Shown: one piece after another, positions 22,561 through 34,817 of the stretch
Layout of the letters: every line of letters begins with the position of its first letter
Position numbering within the stretch: position 1 is the first letter of the stretch
Assembly (NCBI GenBank): GCA_033239125.1
Contig: BSWB01000002.1
Location: forward strand, 9,271,001-9,335,000
Source of the DNA: Fagopyrum homotropicum
Lineage: Eukaryota; Streptophyta; Magnoliopsida; Caryophyllales; Polygonaceae
Direction: 5' to 3'
DNA length: 64,000 nucleotides
Notes under the pieces: model-generated
The model's input: only the letters and a program-made list of their open reading frames with translations
Database searches by the model: none
Told to the model about the DNA's origin: nothing
Position numbers and translations under genes: made by a program

Positions 22561-25076
22561 TGTAAAAGCTAGGATTTTCGAATCCTAATAAAGGATGATT
22601 AAGAGTGATTAAGTTAATCATCGATAACAATTGACTCACAACTCGCGAATTGTGTGTAGATGATGAGTATGAATTTCACCATTATGATTTTGGCGTAAAT
22701 TTGGACGTATGGGAGAGATTTTACTTTTTCCTCCGGGGAATAATTTTTACCCTCTTGTATTATTTGGAGCATTTGGGAGCTTCAATTAATAAAACTGTAG
22801 TTGAGAGAAATGATCAGGACATCGGATATGTTCTAGATATGAAATAACATGGAAAGGCAAAATGGCCAAAAAAGTCGCTATTTCGTTTCTTAGCGGCTAA
22901 GAAAGACGACTTAGGAATACGCGTTTTTCGAGAAAGTTGCGGAATAATTATCCAAACAATATGTCAGATTTATTATTCCAATTTCGAGAAGTTTGGAGAA
23001 GGGGCTCAAACCGCCTTTGGATCGGTAAAAGGATAACTATCGACTTTGTTAAAAGGATAATTATCGACTTCGCTATAAATAGCGGAAATTCTTTTATTAA
23101 TTCATTTCCTTTCACGTTTCCTCGTAAAAGCTCTGATTTCTCTCAACCTTCAAATTCAGATCTACTCTCCGTTTCTAATCCGATTTCAAATCCGTTTGAG
23201 TTTTCGGATTCCTCTCTTCGTCCTCTTCATTTTGGTACCGAGTTTTTGTGTTTCCGTTGAAGTTATGGTCAGGTCGAGCATCCCCTTATATGGTCGGTTC
23301 CGTCGCTCAGATTCCGGTGAATCTGATGGTGTCCGAGCGTAGCCTGCGTCGTTGTGATTCCGAATCTTCTTTCGGATCGTCAATCGGGTTAGTAACGAAT
23401 AAGTTATGAATTTATTCGTTTTCAGTATTGCGATTTGGCCTAAATTGACCTTAGGCTTGTCAAAATGGATAATTGGAAATTCCACTATGCTCGTTACTTT
23501 ATTATGGTGATTATGGGATATTTGTTTGATGAGATCTGATGACAGTTGGGTTCAGAAATTGCCTGCGGGCAAAACGTTATTCTGGTGAAATTTAATTGAT
23601 TAATTAAAGATTAATTAATTAAATTAGGAATCTAGAAAACGCTATAAGCTAATTAAATTCAAAGGAATGAATTTAATTGATGTTTGAAGCAAGAAGTTTA
23701 ATACGAGGAATATGATATTCTCGACAGGTGGTGTTGAAGACGGTAGACTAACTATAGCTTAGTTGCTCAATGAGCGTATCCAGGTAAGTCTTCGAACTTA
23801 CTTAGCTTCGATCTGCAGAAACCGTGCATGAGAGATTTATATCTCACTGTGTTGATATGTGTTGTTGTTTTGAAATGCCTTGTTGTGCTGAAATGTGAAT
23901 GTTGATATGCATTGAGATGTGCTATGTGTGAAGCATGCTTGATGTGTTTATGATGAAAATGACGTTATGATGTGTAAAGCATGCTTAATGTTGTTGTGAT
24001 TATTATCATGTCATAATTATGAGAAATGGTTAAATGAACATGTGTTAGCCTATTGAGGCGTGCTATTGAATGACATGATAAGCTTGCTGAAACATGATAA
24101 TGTATGAGATGATAAGCCTTTTGAGGCATGTGATATGATGATGACTTGTAAAGGTCAAGAGTATGTAAAGTGAGTATTTTGCAGTGAATACCGGAGCTCG
24201 GCCAAGCCCGGATCACTTGCGTTTGTATAAGAATGACACTGAGTCTGATGGACTTCAAGCTCGGGTCGCACACCTAATGAAAATGGTAAATGTTTGCATT
24301 AACATGAATGGCAAAATGTTGCATGTGGTTAGGGGTTAAGACCATAACCCACCACGAGAAAGCCTGGCCCGTAGACTTGATCAGTTTGGCTACGACCTAA
24401 GAGCAAATGTCTGAATTAACCTAATCTGTGCAATGGTGAGCTCACACCAAAGCCAGAACCGTATAAGCAATGATTCCGGATTTGGTCCGGGATCGCAAAT
24501 TGTAAATTTCATATTGCATTCACGTGCATCATTCATAAAAGCATGATATCATCTCATGAGCACGGTATATGGTATTTGAATATATTTGTGGTATTGTGAT
24601 GTGATGATATAATCTCTCGTGGATAGATTATGATCGGTAGCTAACGGTTTTAAACCGAATCTTTTTAGGTAATGCTGATCATAGGAACGCTTCAGGGATG
24701 TCAGCTGCAGGGTGTGGACAGCCGAGGCAGTGTTAACCCAAGGGTTGGTTGAACTACTTTTGAAACTAATCGCTTGCAAGCGAGTCATTTGTTGGTTGTG
24801 TGCAACTGTGTACACATGTTGATTTCAGGCTGAAGTTTTAAGACACCTGTTCAGGTGTTATGCTTTGAAGTGTCGTTTTGGGATATACATACTAACTGCA
24901 TGCATGGTTGTTATGTAAATGTTTTCTAAATGACAGGTTGACTGTTTTCATTATTTCTTCGTGCTTCTTGTTGCAAGGTCCTATTTGTGAAGTTGTTGTC
25001 AGGCTAACTGATGGGACCCACTGTGTGGTCCTTAGCCTAGTGACGTCTTGGGTTACTTAAAACTCGGGTCGTTACA
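22561..25076 (+). repeat. Chromovirus-2 5' LTR (2516 bp)
   Basis: It runs from TGTAAAAGCTAGG to GGGTCGTTACA and is nearly identical to 41559-44073. A TATA box (TATAAAT, 23074-23080) lies inside the palindrome CGCTATAAATAGCG. At 23784-23801 lies a hairpin-forming GTAAGTC...ACTTAC segment carrying a consensus splice donor (AGGTAAGT). ORFs inside are not credible genes. Confidence 0.95.
23074..23080 (+). promoter_or_regulatory. TATA box of chromovirus-2 LTR
   Basis: TATAAAT within CGCTATAAATAGCG is repeated at the equivalent position of the 3' LTR (near 42070). It would start genomic RNA synthesis about 2 kb before the primer binding site. Confidence 0.6.
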
Positions 25077-25079
25077 GAT

Positions 25080-25091
25080 TGGTATCAGAGC
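25080..25091 (+). other. Chromovirus-2 primer binding site (tRNA-iMet)
   Basis: TGGTATCAGAGC lies three bases past the LTR end, the standard initiator-Met primer site of chromoviruses. A duplicate lies at 34821-34832. Confidence 0.9.
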
Positions 25092-25404
25092 TTAGGTTGA
25101 CAACAAGGGCACATGTGACTTGAGATGAGACATGATAGTTCAACCTAACTACAACCCAGTCCGGGTTGGTTTTGAAAGGACATTTAAGTTTTCAAAAGAT
25201 TTTAGAAATTACTGACATATGGTTTTAATGAATTTAAAATCATATGCATAGTCGGGATTGTGGGTAAAGACACTGCCTTCCACTCCTCAGCGTGACTCCT
25301 TGTAAGTGTAGTTCTCTCTCTCTAACTTGTTAAGATTATAGTATTCTTATGGATATCACTATTGTTATAAGTAGTGGATATATATGAAGAGAGAACGATC
25401 GTGA

Positions 25405-26046
25405 ATGTTCCGGTTTGTCGAAACCGTGATAAAGGCAACAGTAAGCGTTTTGATTAAGAGACAAGGAAGTTGCAGCTTCATTACGAGTATGTCAATGGGA
25501 GCACAATGTGCAAGTGTGTTAGTAGAAGTACGACAAGCTAGAATTCATGAGAGTATAATGTTTCAAGTAAGTGGTCAAGGCCACGTACCTCTACCCATCG
25601 AGCTACATGAGATGAGAAGATGCAAGAATATAGCGGTAGAAAGGGTTATTGCTACGATAGAAACGCAAGGGCAAGCACGAGTTGTTGTACCCCAAACACT
25701 AGATGTTCCATATGAGGAACAAGAAGGTAGTGAACTTCATTAGAGAAGTGGCTAAGACCATAAAAAGAAGAGATGTGTTAGTGTTTGTAGGAGCTTATGT
25801 GATGCAATTTGATTGGCGGTTGAACCACATAAACATGACTTTTGGGGACATTGGAGGGCTAGAAAAGTATAAGATGAAACTTGCAGCAACCTTCATGCAG
25901 AATATTGGTGCATGTCGGTGGATGAGAAATCGTGCAATCATTGTGGATTACAAGACTTTCAAGAGTCGGATTTGGACTAACTTGTTAAAATCTTTTCTGG
26001 AAGCAACATTTGGAGGTTCTCCTATGATGGATGTTACGCTAAAAAG
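25405..26046 (+). pseudogene. Chromovirus-2 gag, 5' part
   Basis: Two overlapping frames (25405-25743 and 25703-26046) hold a decayed gag capsid region; YKMKLAATFMQNIGACRWM and the following SFLEATFG still recall the Ty3/gypsy capsid pattern. Homology is cut at 26046 by the Athila-2 LTR. The N-terminus and start codon are uncertain. The same sequence is repeated at 35146-35787, and gag resumes at 37589. Confidence 0.6.
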
Positions 26047-27847
26047 TGTGCACGCAATAAGCCTTAAATTTATACTCGTTATAATTATCCTAACTTCTAG
26101 CGCACCCGCAGTGTACGGGACGTTTGTAGTATGGATAGTATTCCGAGGTCGAACACAAAGACTAAGGTGAAATTGATTCGGTTTTGTGATTAAGTTTAGT
26201 GAAGGTCTAAGGTTAGAAAAGGAGGAAACAAAAAAATGAAAATCTCAATTGTTTTTGGTCGTTTTTTGGTGATCAATCAAAGATCACAATTCATGCAAAG
26301 TAAACAATCAAACTAAACTAAAAATCAGCACAAATGGGCAAACTAAACAAGATTATGATCAAAGGAAGAAAAGACGGATTCTAGGGGTCGGAAGTTCCGG
26401 TTATGGCATAGAACTCAAGTTATCTATTCGTTCTTTGGATTAACTATGATATGTTGGGATTAAGTGTATCTAATTTGGGATCAATTACCGGGTAGGTCTC
26501 ATGGTCCAACTAGTCCACACCTAAGGTCTCATTACCGGGTAAGTCTCTAAGAACCTAAGGATAGGAATTCTACACAAACTGGATCGTTAATTAGGGATCT
26601 AACCTATCCTTACCGGGTAAGTCTTGGAAGGGGAAGTCCTAAGCAACTATCCTAGCACATCTAATCCAATGGCGGCTTATTAGGCTCACCACTACCTAAG
26701 GTTTGCTATTTTAGATTCCAAGGGCAAGGATTACCGGGTAAGTCTCTCCTAACACTTAGTCACTACACTAGGTCACCCTAGGGTAGGTTAAACTCAACAA
26801 ACACTTAGGGTTTCAACATTTTATAGGTCTAAGGCAAGGTCCTTCGAACCAGGGAAAATCACGGTCTGTTCTACCGAAACCACGGCCGTGGTTCTTCAAG
26901 AACTACCCGTGATTTCTAACAGGAACTACGTTCATAAGCAAAAGTCATCCAAAGGTAAATCTAAGTCCATCCTATCATAGTTCTAGCCATAACCATCCTT
27001 TCCTTACCCTAGAACCACATCAATTTAGCCTACAACATTCATAATGGAAATCGAAGCAAACAAACATAAAATCAAAACATCCATTGCAAGAAAATGAAAG
27101 AAGAGTGGTGAACAAGTGAACTTAATTCAAAACTAAGCTGAAGATTAGAATAGAGCCACTTACAACCCTTCCTAAAGAAGGTTCAAAGGTTCATACAATC
27201 TCTAGAAAACGAAATCCGAAATACAAGAAAGCTATGGTGTGTGTTCTTCTCCTCCTCTTCAATGGAACTCTCCTTCTTCTCTTTGACACTTTCCTTCCTA
27301 GAAAATCTTCTTGTTTTTGAGAATATATTTGTTAGAGAGAAATGGAGAATGGATGAGCTGCTCCCCAAACTACCCAGCTCCTCCAACAACCCATGAAGGA
27401 CCACTTTTATAACAAATCCTTCATGAGCTGGCCATGAGAGTCGTGGCACAGCTGTCACGAGAATCTGGCAAAATCCACGGTCATTTCCACGGCCGTGGTT
27501 CGTTAGAGAACCGTGATTCTATGCAGAAACTCCGCCTTGAATCATTAAGCTGTGATTTGGTGCATGGCTTGTGTTGGCAAGGTTCCATGAGTCCTCCTCA
27601 GCCCTTGGCTTGTGTCCTAATGAGTCCGAGGGTGTGTCATCTAAATGAACGATCCTCAAATGCATCGTTTAAGCTCCTAAACTTCCCGTAATACCTACAA
27701 AATGCGCACAAGTCCGTGTAGACGTCTATCTCGACAAAATATGTGAATTGGGTGCAAAACGTCTTGAACTAATGCTAGATCATGCATGAATGAGCGAGAA
27801 TTCTACCTAAATGTACACCTAAAACTATGTTATAAATCGTGTTATCA
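26047..27847 (-). repeat. Athila-2 3' LTR (1801 bp)
   Basis: On the minus strand it runs from TGATAACACG (27847) to CTTATTGCGTGCACA (26047). The polypurine tract lies just upstream of it (27853-27862). It contains four ACCGGGTAAGTCTC-like motifs (26487, 26533, 26612, 26732), a TATA box, the U5 motif at 26105-26119 and two CCACGGCCGTGG palindromes (26880-26891, 27487-27498). Confidence 0.92.
27404..27411 (-). promoter_or_regulatory. TATA box of Athila-2 LTR
   Basis: The minus strand reads TATAAAAG, repeated at 37145-37152 in the duplicate LTR. Confidence 0.55.
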
Positions 27848-29522
27848 AAATACCCCATACTTAAGGTTTGCTCGTCCCCGAGCAAATTCCCAACTATAGA
27901 CTAGAAGATGACATGATTTATGTATGCAGAAAAATGGCAAAATCTTTTTGGGTTTTGTGCTTCTACTATTGGATCACCTTCATAGTCATGATCAATGGCA
28001 ATTGGATAAGCAATTATGTATCAAACAATAAGGGCATGGAAAGACAATTGTACTTAACTCAAAAGCATGCATGAGATGTGAGGATGAAGAGGTCAAGAAG
28101 ATCAAGAGTCTATCCAATCTAGATTACTAAGTCTTACAAACATGCAAGTAGGTCATAAGGGCTTGTGACATAAAAGGCCAAGAAACATTGCAATTGGGCG
28201 GGGGATTCTCTAGGTTATGTGATGCTAATCCGGGAATGGAACTAACTCCACATCCTTGTCCTCGATCAACTTCCCCCAAGTGTATATTTTTCCCTATCTT
28301 GCTTTCTTTTCTTTTTCTTTAACTCATTTTTGAGACAATGGCATTGGTGTACAATAGCCGAAACCTCGGTGATTAGCCATCCTCGGGCTTTTTCTTTTTT
28401 TTCGAGGTGCATCCACACCGGGCACACATACCAAAGCTCGTTAGGGCTATTGGTTCATTTGACTTTGGCAAGGCACCAATCCCCGATTATGTGAAGTGTA
28501 CCGAGTTACTTGTCATTTAAACCAACGCCCCCAAACCTATATTTTGGCCATACTTCCACAATAATTTCAGCATTTCATTCACGACATTCTTTTCATTACA
28601 TCTTCACCCCGCACTTGCCTTTCACACATTTCCACACACTAGCGTGCTCCTATTCCCGGATGGGTTTAAAGGAGGTCGATTTTATATCAATTGAGGTGCT
28701 CAAGCAATCATGATCAAGATGAGAAGTAGAGAAAGATGAAATGCCTCATTCATTCCTAGATGGTATGCAAGAACTATCATGTAATTTCGATTTTCAATAC
28801 TCAATCCATTCTAGGCAATCATCATGATCACAAGTCATTCATAGAATTTAAGAGAAGTAGTTCAAGTCCACATATGCATTTATCAATTCAACACATAAGG
28901 CCATCCATAGCCAATCACAAGACAAGTTTCATCATTAGGGTCATATCCAAGCCTAGAAAGCACAAATTTTTTTAAAATTTTCTGATTTTTTGGAATTTTT
29001 GGAATATGTATGTACAATGCAAGACATGTGCAAATATTAACCTTTCCTAGATGCTCTTCATGCAAAGGATCATGCAAATCCCACCCCATACTTAGAAACA
29101 CATTGTCCCCAATGTGTAAATGAAGTAGAGAGAGTGAAAGAAGGTTCTCACAATGTAAATTGTTTGCTATGGTATTTGGGAATTCTCAAGTGAATTGATG
29201 TTGGATGATTTCTTCAACCATGGTAGAGAGCTCTAAGCATCCTTCAAAGCTTTGGAACCCGCGCTAGGCACCGCTAGCCGTCCAAGTTCCGCGTCCGCTC
29301 CACCCATAATTGGTGAGGGTTTCATCATCATCATTTTCATCGCCAAGAAAGGCTTCCAATGCCACTAATGCTCTAGCACACACACGAAGGTAGACAAAAC
29401 ACACACAAAGCACACAAAAACAGAAAAATCTAAGCAAAAGTAAATAGGAAAAATGTTACCGATGGGTTGCCTCCCACCAAGCGCTTATTTAAGGTCATTA
29501 GCTTGACCAAACTCGGGAGCGT
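27848..29522 (-). other. Athila-2 3' noncoding region, polypurine tract and hairpins
   Basis: No ORF is supported. Next to the LTR, minus-strand 27867-27886 forms an 8-bp stem TTTGCTCG/CGAGCAAA with loop GGGA, followed by AAGTATGGGG at 27853-27862, the probable polypurine tract. A second hairpin with stem CACATTG/CAATGTG and loop GGGA lies at 29099-29116, also followed by AAGTATGGGG (29084-29093). The post-pol motif lies at 29461-29495. Confidence 0.75.
29461..29495 (-). other. Conserved post-pol motif, Athila-2 copy
   Basis: The minus strand reads GACCTTAAA, then AAGCGCTT, then TGGGAGGCAACCCA, just past the integrase stop. It matches the motif at 2654-2689. Confidence 0.75.
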
Positions 29523-30782
29523 CTATTCGAGGTGAAGCGGGGCAATCATGTCTACCGGGGCTCCCGGAATATACTTCTTCAAGCGATGCCCATTCACCTT
29601 GAAATTTCCACAATGCTCCCCTCCTATTTCAATAGCTCCATGGGGAAAGATCTTCTTCACCACATATGGCCCGGTCCATCTTGATTTGATCTTTCCGGAA
29701 AAGAGCCTTAGTCTTGAGTTGAAGAGAAGGACAAGATCTCCTTCACTCAACTCCTTTGGAATGATCCTCTTGTCATGCCACCTTTTGGTTCTCTCCTTGT
29801 AGATCCGGGCATTCTCATAAGCTTCCAACCGGAGCTCTTCAAGGGCATTGATATCAAGCAACCTCTTTTCTCCCGCTTCCTTGAGGTCAAAATTTAGCCA
29901 CTTAATGGCCCAATAAGCTCTATGCTCCATTTCTACCGGGAGATGGCAAGACTTGCCATAGACCAACTTGTAGGGAGTGGTTCCAATTGGTGTCTTGAAG
30001 GCGGTTCTGTATGCCCATAGTGCGTCATTGAGCTTCATAGCCCAATCCTTCCTTGTCCTAGACACCGTCTTCTCGAGGATGGCCTTGATCTCTCGGTTGG
30101 AGATCTCCACTTGACCACTAGTTTGGGGATGGTAGGGTGTTGCCACCTTATGAGTCACCCCATACTTGGCCAAAAGTGCTCCAAAGTTCCTATTTGTGAA
30201 GTGCTTTCCTCCATCACTAATGATTACCCTTGGTGTTCCGAACCTAGGGAAGATCACCCGGTTGAAGAATCGCACTACCACCTTGGCATCATTCGTAGGA
30301 GAAGCGATCGCTTCTACCCATCTTGACACATAGTCCACCGCCAATAGGATGTAGAGATTGCCACATGAAGAAGGGAATGGTCCCATGAAGTCTACACCCC
30401 ACACATCAAAAATCTCAACTTCTTGGATGTTATTCAAAGGCATTTCATTCCTCCTCGAGATGTTGCCCGTCCTTTGGCAAGCATCACATGTCGCTACAAA
30501 ACCTTGCACATCTCTAAACAAGTTAGGTCAATAAAAACCGGATTGCAATACCTTTGCACACGTCTTGTGTGAGCTAGCATGGCCTCCGCATGGTAAGGAG
30601 TGGCAATGCCGGATCACACTCTCCACTTCATCCTCCGGTATGCATCTTCTAAGCACCCTATCCGGGCCCCTCTTGAATAGAAGTGGCTCACTCCAATAGT
30701 AATGCCTTACATCGTTGAAGAACTTCTTCCTTTGTGCATATGTGAATCCGGGAGGCACTTCCTCACACACTAAGTAGTTCAC
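29523..30782 (-). pseudogene. Athila-2 integrase
   Basis: The zinc-binding N-terminus (RHCHSLPCGGHAS) lies in 30528-30782. A TGA at about 30525-30527 separates it from the long frame 29523-30521. That frame holds CDACQRTGN, the catalytic core with GVDFMGPF, ISDGGKHF and GQVEISNREIK, and the C-terminal region with RWTGPYVVKKIF. The triad is intact. The stop falls where Athila-1 reads FFWPTLF, so a single Trp-to-stop transition explains it. A further TGA lies upstream at the RNase H-integrase spacer (near 30796). No chromodomain is expected in Athila. Confidence 0.9.
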
Positions 30783-32609
30783 GATGTCGGCGTATCATGG
30801 CTCACTTCCTCTAGCCACTTGGAACAAGCATTCCTCCACCATTTGCAATTGTTCATCCCGGAATGAATCATCTATCGGGATGTTGTCTTTCCCAAGCTCC
30901 AATGGTGGGAGTCTACTAAGGTGATCTGCCACGGAGTTCTCGGATCCCTTCTTATCTCATATTTCCAAATCAAACTCTTGAAGAAGAAGGATCCACCGAA
31001 TCAACCTTGGTTTGGCATCCTTCTTTGTAAGTAGATAACGGATCGCCGCATGATCCGTATAAACTATGACCTTCGCTCCAACAAGGTATGAGCGGAACTT
31101 CTCAAATGCATACACCACCGCTAACAACTCCTTCTCGGTGGTAGCATAATTGAGTTGGGCGTCATCTAGCGTCTTGCTAGCATAGTAAATAGCATGAGTG
31201 CGCCCTTCTTTCCTTTGCCCTAAAACGGCCCCAACGGCCACATCACTTGCATCGCACATGATCTCAAATGGTAGACTCCAATCCGGAGGTTGCATGATAG
31301 GTGCGGAGATCAAGGCGTTCTTCAACCTACAAAAAGCTTCAAGACAATCCTTGGAAAAGACAAAATCAACATCTTTCATTAGTAGGTTAGTGAGAGGCTT
31401 AGAAATTTTAGAGAAGTCTTGAATAAACCTCCGGTAAAAACCGGCATGCCCTAAGAAACTCCTTACCCCCTTCACCGAGGTAGGTGGTGGCAACTTCTCT
31501 ATCGTTTCAATCTTAGCCCTATCAACCTCAATGCCACGGTTAGACACCAAGTGTCCTAACACAATCCCTTCACTTACCATGAAGTGGCATTTTTCCCAAT
31601 TTAAGACAAGATTTGTCTCCTCACATCTTTGCAACACTAATGACAAGTTAGCCAAGCAATCATCGAAAGAAGAACCATAAACAGAGAAATCATCCATGAA
31701 CACTTCCATGATATTTTCTATGTATTCCGAAAAGATAGCCATCATACACCTTTGAAAGGTGGCGGGTGCATTACACAACCCAAATGGCATTCTCCTATAT
31801 GCAAAGGTACCCCATGGACACGTAAAAGTCGTTTTCTCTTGGTCATCGGGGTGGATAGGGATTTGGAAGAATCCACTATACCCATCTAAATAGCAAAAAT
31901 GAGAGTGTTGAGCTAACCTTTCTAGCATTTGGTCAATGAAGGGGAGGGGGAAGTGATCTTTCCTAGAGGCAATGTTTAATTTCCTATAATCAATGCACAT
32001 CCTCCACCCCGTAACTGTCCTAGTTGGTATTAGTTCATTGTTCTCATTAGTTACTACCGTCATTCCACCCTTTTTAGGCACTACATGAACGGGGCTAACC
32101 CACTTACTATCCGAGATAGGGTAGATAATTCCCGCATCTAGCAACTTAATGATTTCCTTTTTGACCACCTCTTTCATTATAGGATTCAATCTCCTTTGAT
32201 GTTCAATAGAGGGTTTGTGGTTATCTTCCATCATTATCTTATGCATGCACAAAGAGGGCTTAATGCCAACCAAATCATCAATAGTATAACCAATGGCTTT
32301 CCTATGTAATCTTAGTTCATGCAGCAATTTAGCAAGTTCATCATCACTCAAGCATGCATTAACAATCACAGGATATGTAGAATTAACACCAAGAAATGCA
32401 TACTTTAAATGAGAGGGAAGGGGTTTAAGTTCAAGTGAGGGAGGACCTCTATCGGTCGAAGACGATCCAAATAAGGTTGGACGAGATGAATCCAAAGCAA
32501 AGGAAGACTCCTCGTGGCTCCTAGAAGCTTGATCATCAGGAGCTGATTCAGGAAAAACCACGGTTGGAAACACGGGTTGCTCATCTTCCACGGCCGTGGT
32601 TCTTGCCAA
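30783..32609 (-). pseudogene. Athila-2 reverse transcriptase and RNase H
   Basis: A 550-codon open frame (30957-32609) carries RT: WVSPVHVVPKKGG, WRMCIDYRKLN, the catalytic FMDDFSVYG, and SFLGHAGFYRRFI. RNase H follows with CDASDVAVGAVLG, ATTEKELLAVVYAFEKFRSY and YTDHAAIRYLL, so its acidic residues are present. The frame ends at a TGA (30957-30959) soon after RNase H. The same frame then runs on through the linker (DHLSRLPPLELG) until a second TGA near 30796. The N-terminal portion is fused out of frame to truncated gag, and no protease is present. The RT core itself looks intact. Confidence 0.9.
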
Positions 32610-32649
32610 GCTTGCTTCTCGGAGTTGTCCAGAAAGTTTGACGGCCGTG

Positions 32650-33487
32650 GAACATAAATCTCGACCTTCTCCATAAATGTCCCACCGGAGAGAGATTGAA
32701 GCTTGAATTGGCTATCCTCATCAAGTCCCTTGAAATAGATCTCCAATAGCTCAATTTTCGGTATGCCATGGTGTGGACAATCTAGGAGAAGGTCTTTGAA
32801 TCTCTCCCAAGACTTGAACAAACTTTCTCTATCCCTCATCACGAAGGCATTGATCTTCCCTCTTAATTTGGTGGTCATGGAAGGTGGGAAGAACTTGGTC
32901 AAGAACTCGGTTGTCATCTCCTCCCAAGTACCAACTCGCCCTTGTGGAATAGATTGATACCAAGCCAAGGCTTTATCCTTAAGAGAGAAGGAAAAAGCCC
33001 TAAGCTTATGGTTGTTGCTCTCCAATCTTGGCGGCCTAAGAGTCTCCATCAAAATCTCGTAGTTCATCAAATGTTGGTGAGGAGACTCTCCTTCCATCCC
33101 TCCAAATTGATTATGCCGGATCATTTGTAGAACTTGAGGGCGGAGCTCGTAGTTGTGGGTTGCAGGATCTCCTAGATTCACACCCGGTCGGTGTGCTCTT
33201 TGTGCCGGATCCATACGTCTCCCTAGGGTTTGTGGCTCCTCGATAGCAATGGGAACAACCCTAACATTGGCCGCCGGCTGCGGTTGTATCACCGGTGGTG
33301 GAGGAGGTGGAGGTTGTCGGCGATTAAGCTCTCCTTGAACAAGGGCTTGCCTAATCTCCTCAATCTCCCTCCTTGTTTCCTCTTGCCTCTCATTGGCAAG
33401 TCTCCTTTCTTCCTCCAAGAGCTCATCTCTTAGCCTTATTTGCTCTAAGGCTTCATCTAACTCAGCTTGAAGATTTCTACCGGCCAT
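32650..33487 (-). pseudogene. Athila-2 gag, C-terminally deleted
   Basis: The ATG at 33487 opens a coiled-coil-like N-terminus, a Pro run, and the capsid region (WYQSIPQG, FLTKFFPP, SWERFKD, CPHHG, FKGLDEDSQFKLQ), closely parallel to Athila-1. Homology ends at SGGTFME near 32650; the following residues read an unrelated frame through the start of pol to a stop at 32405. The NC linker and all of protease are deleted. A CCACGGCCGTGG palindrome (32588-32599) lies near this deletion junction. Confidence 0.85.
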
Positions 33488-33507
33488 CTCTCTCTCTTTT
33501 CGGATGT

Positions 33508-34817
33508 TCAGTGAGCGTATCCAGGTAAGTCTTCGGACTTACTTAGCTTCGATCTGCAGAAACCGTGCCTGAGAGATTTATATCTCACTGTGTTGATATG
33601 TGTTGTTGTTTTGAAATGCCTTGTTGTGCTGAAATGTGAATGTTGATATGCATTGAGATGTGCTATGTGTGAAGCATGCTTGATGTGTTTATGATGAAAA
33701 TGACGTTATGATGTGTAAAGCATGCTTAATGTTGTTGTGATTATTATCATGTCATAATTATGAGAAATGGTTAAATGAACATGTGTTAGCCTATTGAGGC
33801 GTGCTATTGAATGACATGATAAGCTTGCTGAAACATGATAATGTATGAGAAGATAAGCCTTTTGAGGCATGTGATATGATGATGACTTGTAAAGGTCAAG
33901 AGTATGTAAAGTGAGTATTTTGCAGTGAATACCGGAGCTCGGCCAAGCCCGGATCACTTGCGTTTGTATAAGAATGACACCGAGTCTGATGGACTTCAAG
34001 CTCGGGTCGCACACCTAATGAAAATGGTAAATGTTTGCATTAACATGAATGGCAAAATGTTGCATGTGGTTAGGGGTTAAGACCATAACCCACCACGAGA
34101 AAGCCTGGCCCGTAGACTTGATCAGTTTGGCTACGACCTAAGAGCAAATGTCTGAATTAACCTAATCTGTGCAATGGTGAGCTCACACCAAAGCCAGAAC
34201 CGTATAAGCAATGATTCCGGATTTGGTCCGGGATAGCAAATTGTAAATTTCATATTGCATTCACGTGCATCATTCATAAAAGCATGATATCATCTCATGA
34301 GCACGGTATATGGTATTTGAATATATTTGTGGTATTGTGATGTGATGATATAATCTCTCGTGGATAGATTATGATCGGTAGCTAACGGTTTTAAACCGAA
34401 TCTTTTTAGGTAATGCTGATCATAGGAACGCTTCAGGGATGTCAGCTGCAGGGTGTGGACAGCCGAGGCAGTGTTAACCCAAGGGTTGGTTGAACTACTT
34501 TTGAAACTAATCGCTTGCAAGCGAGTCATTTGTTGGTTGTGTGCAACTGTGTACACATGTTGATTTCAGGCTGAAGTTTTAAGACACCTGTTCAGGTGTT
34601 ATGCTTTGAAGTGTCGTTTTGGGATATACATACTAACTGCATGCATGGTTGTTATGTAAATGTTTTCTAAATGACAGGTTGACTGTTTTCATTATTTCTT
34701 CGTGCTTCTTGTTGCAAGGTCCTATTTGTGAAGTTGTTGTCAGGCTAACTGATGGGACCCACTGTGTGGTCCTTAGCCTAGTGACGTCTTGGGTTACTTA
34801 AAACTCGGGTCGTTACA
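33508..34817 (+). repeat. Partial third copy of the chromovirus-2 LTR
   Basis: This is the last 1,310 bp of the LTR, followed by an intact tRNA-iMet site at 34821-34832. At three early positions (TCAGTGAG, CTTCGGAC, TGCCTGAG) it agrees with the 3' LTR against the 5' LTR. At many later positions it agrees with the 5' LTR. Confidence 0.92.

Larger units (their letters stand above)
23767..27847. repeat. Duplicated 4,081-bp block, copy 1
   Basis: This block (part of the chromovirus-2 5' LTR, gag start, Athila-2 LTR) recurs at 33508-37588 with a constant offset of 9,741 bp and no net length change. By eye I find only roughly a dozen to twenty base differences. Confidence 0.95.
26047..33507 (-). 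mobile_element. Athila-2: Athila-type Ty3/gypsy element inserted in chromovirus-2 gag
   Basis: Minus-strand order: gag (33487), RT-RNase H, integrase, a noncoding 3' region with no env-position ORF, polypurine tract and 3' LTR. The primer binding site and 5' LTR are missing because the element is cut at 33507 and joined to chromovirus-2 LTR sequence. The gag C-terminus and protease are deleted. Confidence 0.9.

Noticed and set aside
23965..24815. Repeated ORFs of 88-102 aa at 23965, 24549, 33706, 34290, 42962 and 43546
   Set aside because: They lie antisense within LTR copies and recur only because the LTR recurs; no domain is recognisable.
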